From Phoronis australis (taxonomy: Eukaryota > Phoronida > Phoronidae): a DNA stretch of 64,000 nucleotides. The notes under the pieces were generated by a model. That model was not told the DNA's origin, ran no database searches, and saw only the letters and a program-made list of their open reading frames with translations. Both the position numbers and the translations under genes were made by a program. Positions 24,681 to 36,300 of the stretch are shown piece after piece (the first letter of the stretch is position 1; each line of letters starts with the position of its first letter). Location of the stretch: the NCBI GenBank assembly GCA_002633005.1, contig NMRA01000018.1, forward strand, positions 315,892-379,891, in the 5' to 3' direction.

Positions 24681-26000
24681 AGCAGTCCATTACAGTTGTG
24701 AGTATGGTACTTTATCTACATGACATGTAGTCACCGATGCCACAGTTCTATTTACAATATCCTGCCTAATTTACTATTAATTACCCATCAGAAGTCAGTC
24801 AAAAAATAAATTAGAAACCACAGCATAAGAGCCAAGTAGTGCGAATGGTGCATGGCAGAACAAATGAAGGCTGTTAAGATAATGGTTGGTTAGTTGGTCT
24901 TCCATGAAATTAGCTGGACTAAGCTAAATCACAGCTCTATAATAACTATGTATATTGTGGCTGTCCATGCAATCTAACAGTCAAATCTCAGGCAATCGAG
25001 AAGCTACAAGTTGAGGCAGATGTGACCAAGAAAATGTTAGACAAAGTTGTGTAAACCACTGTAAATCGTAAGGTATCTATGTTCTTACAAAAACCAGTGT
25101 TGGATTTTTGAATGACCGTCTTCAAGGTAAGTAGTCTTGTAAAGTGGGAGGGGGGGGCAAGAGTGACACTAACGCTCTTCTCATCTTTTTATAAGTATAC
25201 GGCGCACAAAACGAATGCTTTTCCATTCAAAAGCTTTGTACTGCAGCAGGATTTGGAATTTTCCTCCTTTAAAAGGATTTCCTCTTTTTTGGTTTCAATT
25301 TCCTCTTCTTTGATTTCCAGATTCCTGTTTTTCGTTTCTCTTTATCACGTTTATTTCAGATAATTTTTGCAATACAAAAATATTTCTAACACACAAGCCT
25401 ATTTATTTGTGGAATGATACATCACCTCTTTTCTGCCATTGGTCATTCCAAGCCCTGCTGCAGCTACCAACATCAGCAAGATATTTGAAAACAAGAACAT
25501 TCCCAACAATATGAAAAGCCTTTATAATGAATGCAAGGAGATTTTAAGCACCTTAATATCACTGGTCTCTATCCATAAAAGAAACATAGGCTACACTATA
25601 ATCTACTGCCACACCCATCTCATTTTCTGGTGAACTTTTCATAACAGGAACATGAATATTAACTCTATTAGCTTGACCACCTAACATGGCGCACCAAGTC
25701 AAATCTTGGTCAAGACATTGTGATGTGAATTACAAATTTCTGTTCGAGGCCTTTCTTGTTGTCTTCCAATAGTTGAATAGCTAGCAATTGGTCCAGCCTG
25801 TTACCACTTAATATTTTCCCTGTATTGTTTACTGCCATAGGCCACCTGGCTTTTTGTTAATTGCCCTAAACATGCATAGGTGGATGGGTGGATGGGACCT
25901 TACCCACCCTGGCTAACCACGGATGAAAGGAGTTCCATTGGGGACTGAATGCGAGAAAGTAGTTTTGTTTTTATGACCAATTCTAATACAAACATATTAT
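24681..26000. other. Region upstream of the PY-motif gene, nothing clear
   Basis: Should hold the 5' exon or promoter of the 26037 gene, but I cannot place either. A G-run (gtgggaggggggggc) is at 25144-25159. Confidence 0.3.
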
Positions 26001-26036
26001 TTTTTTAGACAATAAAGAATTACGAGCACCTCAAAT
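26001..26036 (+). other. Splice acceptor and 5' UTR of the PY-motif gene
   Basis: A T-run ends in AG at 26007-26008, followed by 28 untranslated bases and the ATG at 26037. This indicates an upstream non-coding exon, which I could not place. Confidence 0.5.
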
Positions 26037-26795
26037 ATGGCTGTCAATTCCACACAGCCATGGACAATGGCCATCACAGACCTCAGTGTAAGGCTAGGGA
26101 ACAACACAGACCTCAATGCATCTCAGATGGTGACTGAGCCGAACTTTATTAAACCGATGGTGCGGTTTGGTCGGGGAAGCACAGACTTTACACCGCCACA
26201 GAAACTGGACACTATCAACTTAGTAATGACTGTATCTGGCGTTGTAGCATTTATTATTGTATGGGTCGTATGCGCATTGATATTCTGTAAACGAACGCGA
26301 AACGGCAACCTAACGTTAAGTGACCACCAGTGCAGGGAGAGCGAAAGTGTGGACGAAGACAACGTCCAATCGGAACAAATGGAAAATGAAAAGAAGTACA
26401 GTCCTCCGCCATACGAAGTTGCTGTCAAGATGGCCAAGCCTACAAAGACCTCTGATAGACAGGATGTGGCAAAGGAATCCAAGACCTGCCAAAGTTCAGC
26501 GATCTCTCTATGCGTACCAAGCACTAGCTGCAATAACAATGTTGGCAATCCCAGCACAGAAGGTACTCAAAGTCAGAAAATAGTAAACGTTATTGTGACT
26601 ATAGAGCAATATAGCACAGTCGATAATATAGGTACTTCCAGGATCATAAGTGCCGAGATCAATCCTCAAACCAATGCGTTGGTTGGCATAGACAACCCAG
26701 GATTCGTAGACGATTTACCCAACTACGAGACCGCACTAGCGATTGTAGCGTTGACAGGTCACGTGAATGACAGGAAGCAAGTCACTCATTTGTGA
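26037..26795 (+). CDS. Single-pass membrane protein with PPPY and LPNY motifs
   Basis: An intact 252-codon frame with a good start context (A at -3, G at +4). No cleavable signal peptide is seen. Residues 1-58 carry three N-glycosylation sequons (N4, N22, N27), residues 59-84 form one membrane helix, and KRTR follows, so N-outside, C-inside topology is predicted. The cytoplasmic tail (about 168 residues) has PPPY at 123-126, NPGF at 220-223 and LPNY at 227-230. PPxY and LPxY bind WW domains of Nedd4-family ubiquitin ligases; this layout resembles Commissureless, PRRG4 and NDFIP-type adaptors, but I see no homology that would name it. An acceptor (tttttttag, AG at 26007-26008) lies 28 bases before the ATG, so the 5' UTR is probably spliced. 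Confidence 0.8.
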   Translation: MAVNSTQPWTMAITDLSVRLGNNTDLNASQMVTEPNFIKPMVRFGRGSTDFTPPQKLDTINLVMTVSGVVAFIIVWVVCALIFCKRTRNGNLTLSDHQCRESESVDEDNVQSEQMENEKKYSPPPYEVAVKMAKPTKTSDRQDVAKESKTCQSSAISLCVPSTSCNNNVGNPSTEGTQSQKIVNVIVTIEQYSTVDNIGTSRIISAEINPQTNALVGIDNPGFVDDLPNYETALAIVALTGHVNDRKQVTHL

Positions 26796-29450
26796 TACCG
26801 GGAGAGTTTCAGGTAGACAGTGTAGGTGTTCTGCGAGGGTATGTGGTTATAACGTTGTAATTTATTTTATAGAAACGATGACTGAATGGATGCAGATTGA
26901 ATAGTCAAAATTGTTACGTACGCAAGACAAGTCTTAGTGCGAAGATGAAAAATCATTTAGCAGTCGAGAAGAAAATGCAAGTAAGAACATCCTGTTTCAT
27001 TTTCTTGTGAAATCATTAATTGCATGATTATTCACTTTGAGTTTGAGGAAGATCATGTTTGTATCATTAATTCTAGTATGTTATGGTCATAAAGTCTAAT
27101 TCATTTACTGAATTACCACCAATTAATATAATTTTCAATGACTAGAATCCTAGAATTAAGCACATAAATGCAAGTATAGTATGAAATGTATATTCTGATA
27201 AAAGTCATCCGTGACTTCAATTTTAACTTAGTTTTTGAAATTTTAGAATTACAATTTTATATTACACCACCGTCATTTATAGGAATGTCAGTAATAACTA
27301 CAATCATGAATCTTTTTCTGGACAATTGTTGCTTTATTACATACACGTTGTCCTACCCAGTCAAAGGAGGCAGATGGTCCCCACAATGTCAGTAACAGAT
27401 CAACGCTTGTCCAGAACAACAAAAGATTTTTAATTTTTATTTATTATTACAAACTAAAACTTGGTGTCTTGAAAGTTTTTGCAAGCTTTGTAGCTCCTGC
27501 ACCAACTCCTATTTCATCCTTGCCTCAGAATAAGGTAACGTCATTTTCTAATTTTCATAAATCATTGCCGTGTATCAATAGAAAAACGTAATGATAACAT
27601 AGGCAAGAAACATATTAGGATTATTTAGTTTCACTATTTAAAGTGTTGCAAGCCACAGCCTAGCAAGTGCCTTTCAAACCATGCTTGGTTCAACACCCAA
27701 GTATGTCTAACATTGGGTGAATACTTGGAGTTTGTCTTAATTGTTGTGGGGCCCTAAGCGAGATTTGACTGAGGGTACTCTTTCACAGCAGGTAAGGGTA
27801 TATGCTGTAGAATGAGCAACGCAAGATCAAGCAAAATCCGGTGATTGATAGTCTAGTCTAAAATGTTTTGCAAGTGAAATAACCACCACACAAGTGAGAG
27901 GTCAGGGAGGCTTAAATGTTGAGTTAAGGGAAAAAATTCACCGTTCCTTTCCACGAGCCAAATTTTTTTTCACAATTGCTCTCACAAGTGTCTAGAACTT
28001 GAAAATGCACCTCAACGCCCACCGTTTATTATTATGGGCCCCCAAAGTCCTCACGGGTGCTGAAGCAACCACTAATTTGGTGTGTGTGTGTGTGTAATAT
28101 ACATATTATGTATATGTATAATTATGTATTATATGTATATTGTACAAAATATGTTAGACAGTGCACGATTTCTTAAAAACACACCCTACCATAGTTTATG
28201 TTGAAAAATCTCTATTAACTGTTTATTCTGTGTTATTCTCCGCAGCAAAATTTGTTGTTTGCAACTTGTCAGTGACTGTTATGTTGTTTAAATAAACCAA
28301 ACAAGTACACAATTGGAGTTACGGTATATTTTCCCAAGGAGCATCAGGCAAAAATAGATCAAAGTTCTTGGACATTACAGAAACATCGAAAGAACATTCC
28401 CCAACCACAACTTCTCACTCATCTTCAATAAGTGTCACAACACAGGTCAGTTAGATCCGATTGGTCAGAAACAAGTAGGCGTAGCGACAAGTCGTTGACC
28501 GCCCAGAAAAAAAACAACTTGTCAGCTAATTTGTAGAAGACCAGCAGATGATCGTACAACCGACAGCAGCACCTACTTCAATGAAGCTCTTGAATATTCC
28601 TTTTTAAAAATGTTTTTTGTTCTTGCTTCACTTCCAGTGTTTTTTCATTTCCATCAGATTGACTATAATTATGGAGCGCGTTTAAAAATACACCACAGCA
28701 TGTAGTCAGGATTTTCTACTTGTACCCTATAAGGACCTAAGTGACAACCATTGTACGGACTGAGACAACCACTCGTGGCAGACAGTTGACTAGATGACCG
28801 GTCGCAACTTGTTGCTAACCAGTCGGGACAAATATTTCTTGATTTTTGCTGTAGGCATCCAGACTATAACATGCTCCAGACTACGTCACGTTGGAATAAG
28901 ACCTGCATAACACCAGCAGTTTAACATATCCTACGCTAACCAATCTGAAAGTGTATCCGTAGATCATTAATTTTAAGAAAGTTACCCGTGAAAATGAAAA
29001 TGCAAAGAAAGTACCTTTCGGGAGTGTTTTACCCAGCTCTACATCCTGGTAATTTCCAGTGAAAACACACACTACATAACATTGACACGGTGACAGTGAG
29101 GTAAATTCCAACCCTCTCGCCCACATGTTCACGAATACGAAGTGATTAGCATGTAAATACAACAGAACTGATTTGAAACACAACAATTCATTCATCCCCA
29201 ATGTTAAAAATAAATAATCTCCCGACTGCCATCAACAAATATTCATGACTTCACCCTCAAATACATGAAATGTAACGTTTATTTCAAAAATGAAAATTCA
29301 TGTGTATAAGTAAGACCATTGCAATCATTGCCACACACCCTGACAAAAAACACAAATGGGTGGCTTCATATTCACTAGGTGGCGCTAATTCATCAACATG
29401 AAATCATTTGCGTACCATGTGACTACCTAAGCGAAATATTTCTATGACTA
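26796..29450. other. 3' side of the PY-motif gene and empty stretch before STK36
   Basis: Contains the 3' UTR of the 26037 gene (no sure poly-A site), a (GT)n run at 28081-28097 with a following AT-rich tract to 28145, and short frames. The C-terminal exons of STK36 would be expected on the minus strand here, but none with the family motifs was found. Confidence 0.4.
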
Positions 29451-29947
29451 CAGTGCTCGAAACCTAGCTTGGCGACTTAGGGAAAATCCCAGGTCGCTAA
29501 ATGAAATCTGAGGTCACCAAAACTGACGTCGAAATCATTGACAAAAAAGGTTGTCCCAAACTCAGTTCTAAGAAACTTATGAAATACCTCTTCAATTTAT
29601 ACCAGTAACAAATACGTACCATAATTTCTAACTCACCGATTTTGCCTGATTTTGACAGAACAATACCGATCTGTTTATTTCCTGTTGCAATAAGCACGTG
29701 ATGTGTAGTGGAAATGCAGATTTCACGACATAAATGGAATAGTGAACCAAAGGTATTAAATCTAGAAAAAACGTTCGTAATTTCAAGTTTGGAATTAAAC
29801 ACAAACTTTGAAATGAATTTCGGGGAATTATTGTCCGTTTTTGATACTAGCAATGGCGAGTTCATGGTGACTTAGGACTTTTCCCATGTTCCTAAACATA
29901 ATCTGAGGTCACAATGGCGACTTGCATGTCGCCAAATCGAGCACTGA
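29451..29947. mobile_element. TIR element of a GGCGAC family, about 500 bp
   Basis: Begins cagtgctcgaaacctagcttggcgac and ends gtcgccaaatcgagcactg, an inverted pair. Contains tctgaggtcaccaaa and cataatctgaggtcac inside. Related copies at about 41675-42230, 50874-51360 and 56893-57812 lie in STK36 introns. The 122-codon minus frame inside is not recognised. Confidence 0.65.
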
Positions 29948-30230
29948 ACTAGGACCCAGCTGCACATGCGCCACCTAGTGGTTTTTTGAGTTCCACATTC
30001 ACAGAAGTTTATACACCATAACTTGATGCACTCAACATTTTGTGCACTCGTAGGACTTCATGAACAAGTAAATACTAAAAAGTAGCCAACTCAAAACGAC
30101 TGTCACTCATTACTACAAGACACCTTCAATGAAAACCGTCGGCATGGATTAAGATACAACACAAAAGTTTTCAGCTTTCTTTTTTATCAAACTGAGAGTT
30201 ATGAAAACTTATGCAATAGGTGGCACTTAC

Positions 30231-30396
30231 CTCCAGGTCTTGAACAGCATGGGCGAACTCATCGACAAACACGCCACGCTGGTCACCAAGCACGAGGCGA
30301 GAGAGAAGACCAAACGGCATGTCACACTGGTCAAGTGGTACGTAGTTTATGCAAGCCGAGATCACGTGACGCAGGACATGGTGCTTGGAATAGGCA
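30231..30396 (-). CDS. STK36: STK36 exon 22 (residues 999-1054), last exon found
   Basis: Follows a strong pyrimidine tract (TTTGTCTCCCCTTCCCCTGCTAG). Contains [16 protein letters not shown] and [20 protein letters not shown], matching human [25 protein letters not shown]. It ends QDLE before a good donor GTAAGTG, so at least one more coding exon should follow, but none was found. Confidence 0.92.
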
Positions 30397-33300
30397 CTAG
30401 CAGGGGAAGGGGAGACAAATCTGATTAGGCTGATTACACCAGCAGCATTGTCAGATTAATGTTTTTTTTTTTCGAAAGGCAGCCATGTGCAAAACACTGC
30501 TGGATATACCACAAGGCATTTTAGGAAGATTGGAACTGTAAGTGGGTAGGCAAAATATGCGAAAGAACTGGATGGATTGATTAAATGTTAAAATTTTAAA
30601 ATGTCATTTGCACTTTAATCTGAGTTCACTTATTGACAGAGGAAACGCCTGTCCCACATATTATTTCAGTCAGCATGGCTATCTAAAAAACGGTAAATAA
30701 AGCAGTCTACGTCTCAGTGTATTGACTTATTTGAGTCTTCCAAAATAGAGGCCAATTTACAAAATTATCATTTAAGTCAATCAAAATTTTGTGAAGTCAG
30801 CCCATCAATGTAATACTGCGTTCACATGGCATAAGAGCACATGGCAGATCTGCTACCAGATCAAACAGATGATCAACAACCTGCTCTCAATTTCCAAATC
30901 AGAAACCGCCTCCTTACAATCATGGTGAGAAAGCTACATTCCCATGTTTTCATACCCCATACAGCCGTAATTTGTAATTTGCTGTAAGGCTGGGTTTCTT
31001 AGAGGTGATCATACAAGACAGAATTGTATCTGGAACATTTCTGATACGCAAAATATGGCAAATGCTTAAACTGGTCGTGAGATGATTATTAGAAGGATGC
31101 CTTTGGGCGCACAAATGCTCATTGCAACCACAAAAGTCTCACAAATTAATTTTAATACTTTGTGAGGTCACGGCTCAGGCTCAAATTGCACAAACACATT
31201 CAAGAATTTCAAAAAAAGATCACAAATACTTCAAGAATGTTAGGGAATCAGCATGAAATGAGCTAGGAATATGCCAAATACATAAAATTACTTTAATTAG
31301 TTCTTACTTGCTTTGAGCATGCTTTATGAGTATCCGTGTGATTTGTGAGATTCAGAGCTAATTCCTGATCAAGAATACACATGAATGTGAAACAATCCAT
31401 TTCAAATCAATTACTATGCTTATGTATAAACCACAAACTTTATTATTAGTATACGATCACAATTTTCAATTCATGAACCAGTCCACAAATTTATTTGAAC
31501 AGCTCACAACATTTGCCACAAACTTCTGACCACTTGTGAATAAATTCAAAAAAAATCAATAACGAATTCTGTCAAAAAGTCTCTTAATCCAACTGTAATT
31601 GAACCACAGGTAAGCAAAAAAATAATTGGTAAGGATTCATAGTCTCTGCAGGGAAAGACAAGACCAACTGGAGTGCAGTGAAATTGATTGATAAATTAAA
31701 ATTTCCTCAGCATCTCCTCAAAGCAAACACAGAAGCAGCCAGGCACTCATGATGAACATTGCACAACAGAGTTATGTAATATGTTGCATAACACAGAACA
31801 GTGTTATGTAATCAGTTGCACAACACAGGATAGAGTTCAACAGCTGTCTTGCAGCAAAAAAAATCTAGCCAAAATCACACAAACGTCGTGCTCTCATTAA
31901 AAACACACGACACTATGATGCGTAATCTGAATTTTTAGCAAGGTCCTAGTTATTGAACTCTACCCTGGATTCACGCTGGTGCCTTCCATGTGCCATTGGT
32001 TAGTTTGTATTCTCACTCCGCTAGCCATGGTTACTGAAGCCAGTGTTTGAACGTCATTGATGTTACACAATGCAGCAATGTGAAAGTATGAGATTGAATC
32101 AAACAACCAAAGGCTGTAGTGAAATCATGAAGCAAACGTACTTATAAATTCCTTGAAGCAAGTCGTCGTCGACATCTACAGCAAAAGGAAAGCAGTAGAT
32201 CTGGGTAAGTTGAAGAACAAGGTCGGTGACGAATGCAGCTCCGCTGACATCACCATAGTTACTGGAAAACGAGAGTGTCAATTGGTTTGGCGTTACCTAT
32301 AGTCTGCACCTTTACATCACGGAAAACTGTTTTCACTTAAAGCTTAAAGTGGCTACAAACCCGCCTTTTGATTTAGATCACTTACAGTTACAAAATTGTT
32401 TTCAAATTATTCCTTAGTCAAATTGACCTATCGCCAGGATTTTGAGTGACAGCTTAACTGACCAATTTGAACGCAGCATTCTTGACACACCTGTTCGTTT
32501 CCAAGCTGCCAACATGTTACTGGAACTGGGTAAAGCTTATTGTCTGTTTGTCGACACTTTGCAAGGGAGCAGAGATTGCGATAGGTCAACTGGCGGTGAC
32601 GTTAATGCTAGCAAACGACTGACAGTTTGTCATTGCATGAGACCAGGCTCCACAAGTTGGTCGTTTTATGCAACAAACATGGTTTCAATGCATAACAAAC
32701 TGTTCATTCTTGGCAAACTTAGAAATAACATATCAAATGAGTAAGGAACAAGTCCAGACCAATTTTATAACAAGACGTGGTCTAAATCTGAAGTTCTCCT
32801 CTTGGAAAGAACGCCGATTTATTGTCACTTCAAACTAGTGTGAAAATTCAACTATTGTCCATCAAGTTACTGGATCCTAAATTGACAAGGCCATTCTAAC
32901 TAAAATCCCATTACTTAGAGAGAGACTTCAAACAAGTCAAAGAAGAGTGAAGTGTTTAAACTAGTGCCAGCAGTATATAGTGAAGCGGGCAAATCTCACC
33001 CTTTGTGCATGATGTCCAAGAACTGTCCATTAACCATATGAGCCAGGGAGCTGTTTATCATACCGTCAACATTACCTAGACTGGGTATACACAGTAAGGT
33101 CTCCTGCAAAGTAATACTCAATACAATATTACTCTGTCGCTACTAAGAGTTATGATGTTGTTAGGTTCATAAAACAAGAGTTTTTAGAAATTTAATACAT
33201 CTTTTATTCACCTGAAGACATAGCCCTGACAAACCATAGTCTTCTTGGTTATATCCCAGTACTGACACTGTACTGACAGCGGCAATGCAAACTTCCGGTA

Positions 33301-36300
33301 ATAAAAATAACATCGAAATAAACAATAACCTGTGCCTCCATTGATCCCCGACTGGTTTAATATTTTTATGCTTTACATTCTTGAAAGACAAAACAGATCC
33401 CACATGGCCAGTTTCCATAGGTAGTAACCCCATATCCGTTTGTGCAGCATCACCGCCATGGTCTGACGTGTCATACCACTCACATTTTCAGACAACCGAC
33501 AACACAAGGCATGCATTATGTTGTTCCAAGATTTCCATATTTGGTAATAGTATCAAGGGAATACCTGAAGCACACAAACATTCGAATACAGGAAGACATC
33601 ACAACTTCAAAATAAAAACTAACAAGAGCAACGCAGAGCGTTGAAAGGTGCCCCCAATTGCACTGTATACGGTATCCTTCTAGGGTTGTTTATTGGTACC
33701 ATAAAGTGGCCAGTAGAGGGCATATATGTAGTATGTTGTACTATGCAAAATGGAAAGGCATGGTCATCGTCTCCTCAATAGGCTAGGGGCAAAATGTGAG
33801 TGATCTTCATAATACAAGCACATCCTATACATCAGTTGCTTAAAGCACCACAGAAACATAGAATTAAAAACAAATTTAGCAACATACGAGATTAGCACAG
33901 CATTAGAACGCCAGAAACAAATTTCTACTTGGAACTTTTCCTTCATAGTCACTAAGTAACACAAAGTATACACCTGAAGACCTACGAAAATACAGAGGTC
34001 AATGTAAAATACTTAAATTGCCACTAGAGGCATACCGGTAGTCAGAATCATCCTAAAGTCGTCATCGTCCATTGTCAATATCACATAAATACACTTGCTA
34101 AATTTAGTAAAGATCCTGCAAACGGTTTGGGAGATACAGCCATGGGCGCAAAAAAAANAATAAGTTCGAGTTTAAACTCGAAATTTCGAGTTTTTACTCG
34201 AGTTTGTAGCACGAATATAAGGGTCTTCAAGGGCAAACTTGAACTAGAAACTCCTATGCATAAACTATAATGTATTCGAGCATAGTCTGATAACCAATTA
34301 TCTTAAGTTCGCACAAAAGGAGCAGAGAAATTGCCAAAAATAGTTTCGAGATTAGAGACCGGGCCCTGGATTCACACTGGTGCCTTCCTTGTGCCATTGG
34401 TTAGTTTGTATTCTCACTCCGCTAGCCATGGTTTCTGAAGCCAGTGTTTGAACATCACTGCTGTTACACAATGCAGCAATGTGAAAGTATGAGATTGAAT
34501 CTAACAACCAAAGGCTGTAGTGAAATCATGAAGCAAACGTACTTATAAATTCCTTGCAGCAAGTCGTCGTCGACATCTACAGCAAAAGGAAAGCAGTAGA
34601 TCTGGGTAAGTTGAAGAACAAGGTCGGTGACGAATGCAGCTCCGCTGACATCACCATAGTTACTGGAAAACGAGAGTGTCAATAGGTTTGGCGTTACCTA
34701 TAGTCTGCACCTTTTATCAAGGAAAACTGTTTTCACTTAAATCTTAAAGTGGCTACAAACCCGCCTTTTGATTTAGATCACTTACAGTTACAAAATTGTT
34801 TTCAAATTATTCCTCAGTCAAATTGACCTATCGCCAGGATTTTGAGTGACGGCTTAACTGACCAATTAGAACGCAGCATTCTTGACACACCTTCGTTTCC
34901 AAGCTGCCATTATACCCGACAAACAACACGTTACTGGAACTGGGTAAAACTTATTGTTTGTTAGTCGACATTTTGCAAGGGAGCGTAGCTTGCGATAGGT
35001 CAATTGGCAATGACGTCAATGCTAGCAAACGACTGACAGCTTGTCATTGCATGAGACCAGGCTCCACAAGTTGGTTGTTTTACGCAACAAACATGGTCTC
35101 AATGAATAACGAACTGTCCATTCTTGGCAAACTTAGAAATAACATATCAACTGAGTAAGGAACAAGTCCAGACCAATTTTATAGCAAAACGTGGTCTAAA
35201 TCTGAAGCTCTCCTCATGGAAAGAACGCCGATTTATAGTCGCTTCAAACTAGTGTGAAAATTCAACTATTGTCCATCAAGTTACTGGATCCTAAATTGAC
35301 AAGGCCATTCTAACTAAAATTCCATTACTTAGAGAGAGACTTCAAACAAGTCAAAGAAGAGTGCAGTGTTTAAGCTAGTGCCAGCTGTATTTAATGAAGT
35401 GGGCAAATCTCACCCTTTGTGCATGATGTCCAAGAACTGTCCATTAACCATATGAGCCAGGGAGCTGTTTATCATACCGTCAACATTACCTAGACTGGGT
35501 ATACACAGTAAGGTCTCCTGCAAAGTAATACTAAATACAATATTACTCTGTCGCTACTAAGAGTTATGATGTCGTTAAGTTCATAAAACAAGAGTTTTTA
35601 GAAATTTAATACATCTTTTATTCAGCTGAAGACATAGCCCTGACAAACCAGAGTCTTCTTGGTTATATCCTAGTACTGACACTGTACTGACAGCGACAAT
35701 GCAAACTTCCGGTAATAAAAATAACATCGAAATAAACAATAACCTGTGCCTCCATTGATCCCCGACTAGTTTAATATTTTTATGCTTTACATTCTTGAAA
35801 GACAAAACAGATCCCACATGGCCAGTTTCCACGGGTAGTAACCCCACATCCGTTTGTGCAGCATCACCGCCATGGTCTTACGTGTCATACCAATCACATT
35901 TTCAGACAACCGACAACACCAGTCATGCATATGTTGTTCCAAGGTTTCCATATTTGGTGATAGTATCAAGGGAATACCTGAAGCCCACAAACATTCAAAT
36001 ACAAGACATCACAACTTGAAAATAAAAACTAAAAACCAAAATGTAAAACAAAAGAGGACAAAGATATAGAATTTTACTCATCAACTCAATATGCAGAGAT
36101 AAAACAAATTACAAATCTTACGTGAGTGAAGACTGATATCACCAGCTGTAACACTCCTACAAGGCCTTGAGGGGATAGCAATGTCCAATCAGGCGGCTCT
36201 ATGACAGATTTGTGCTCGGCTGCTTCCATATCCTCTACAGACATGTGGTGGACATTAAGGACTTGAGTCAGCCGGTGCCAGAGACAGGTCCAAATGGTGC

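Larger units (their letters stand above)
31963..36032. repeat. 1.66-kb near-identical duplication carrying STK36 exons 20-21
   Basis: Left copy 31963-33622, right copy 34374-36032, same orientation, from ccctggattcac to aataaaaactaa, with a few percent difference in introns but only one synonymous change across the 224 coding bases. The 750 bases between are unrelated and contain a single n at 34158. Either two alleles placed side by side or a real duplication. Confidence 0.9.

Noticed and set aside
26123-26557. 144-codon minus-strand frame opposite the PY-motif gene
   Set aside because: Shadow of the plus-strand coding exon; no family features, whereas the plus strand has a membrane helix and PY motifs.
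32442-32744. 100-codon plus-strand frame in the left duplicate copy
   Set aside because: The equivalent in the right copy is broken and shortened to 66 codons, and it lies in an STK36 intron.
33167-33433. 88-codon minus-strand frame present in both duplicate copies (also 35581-35847)
   Set aside because: The two copies differ at five residues, all replacement changes, while the nearby STK36 exons show one silent change. It is intron sequence with no selection visible.
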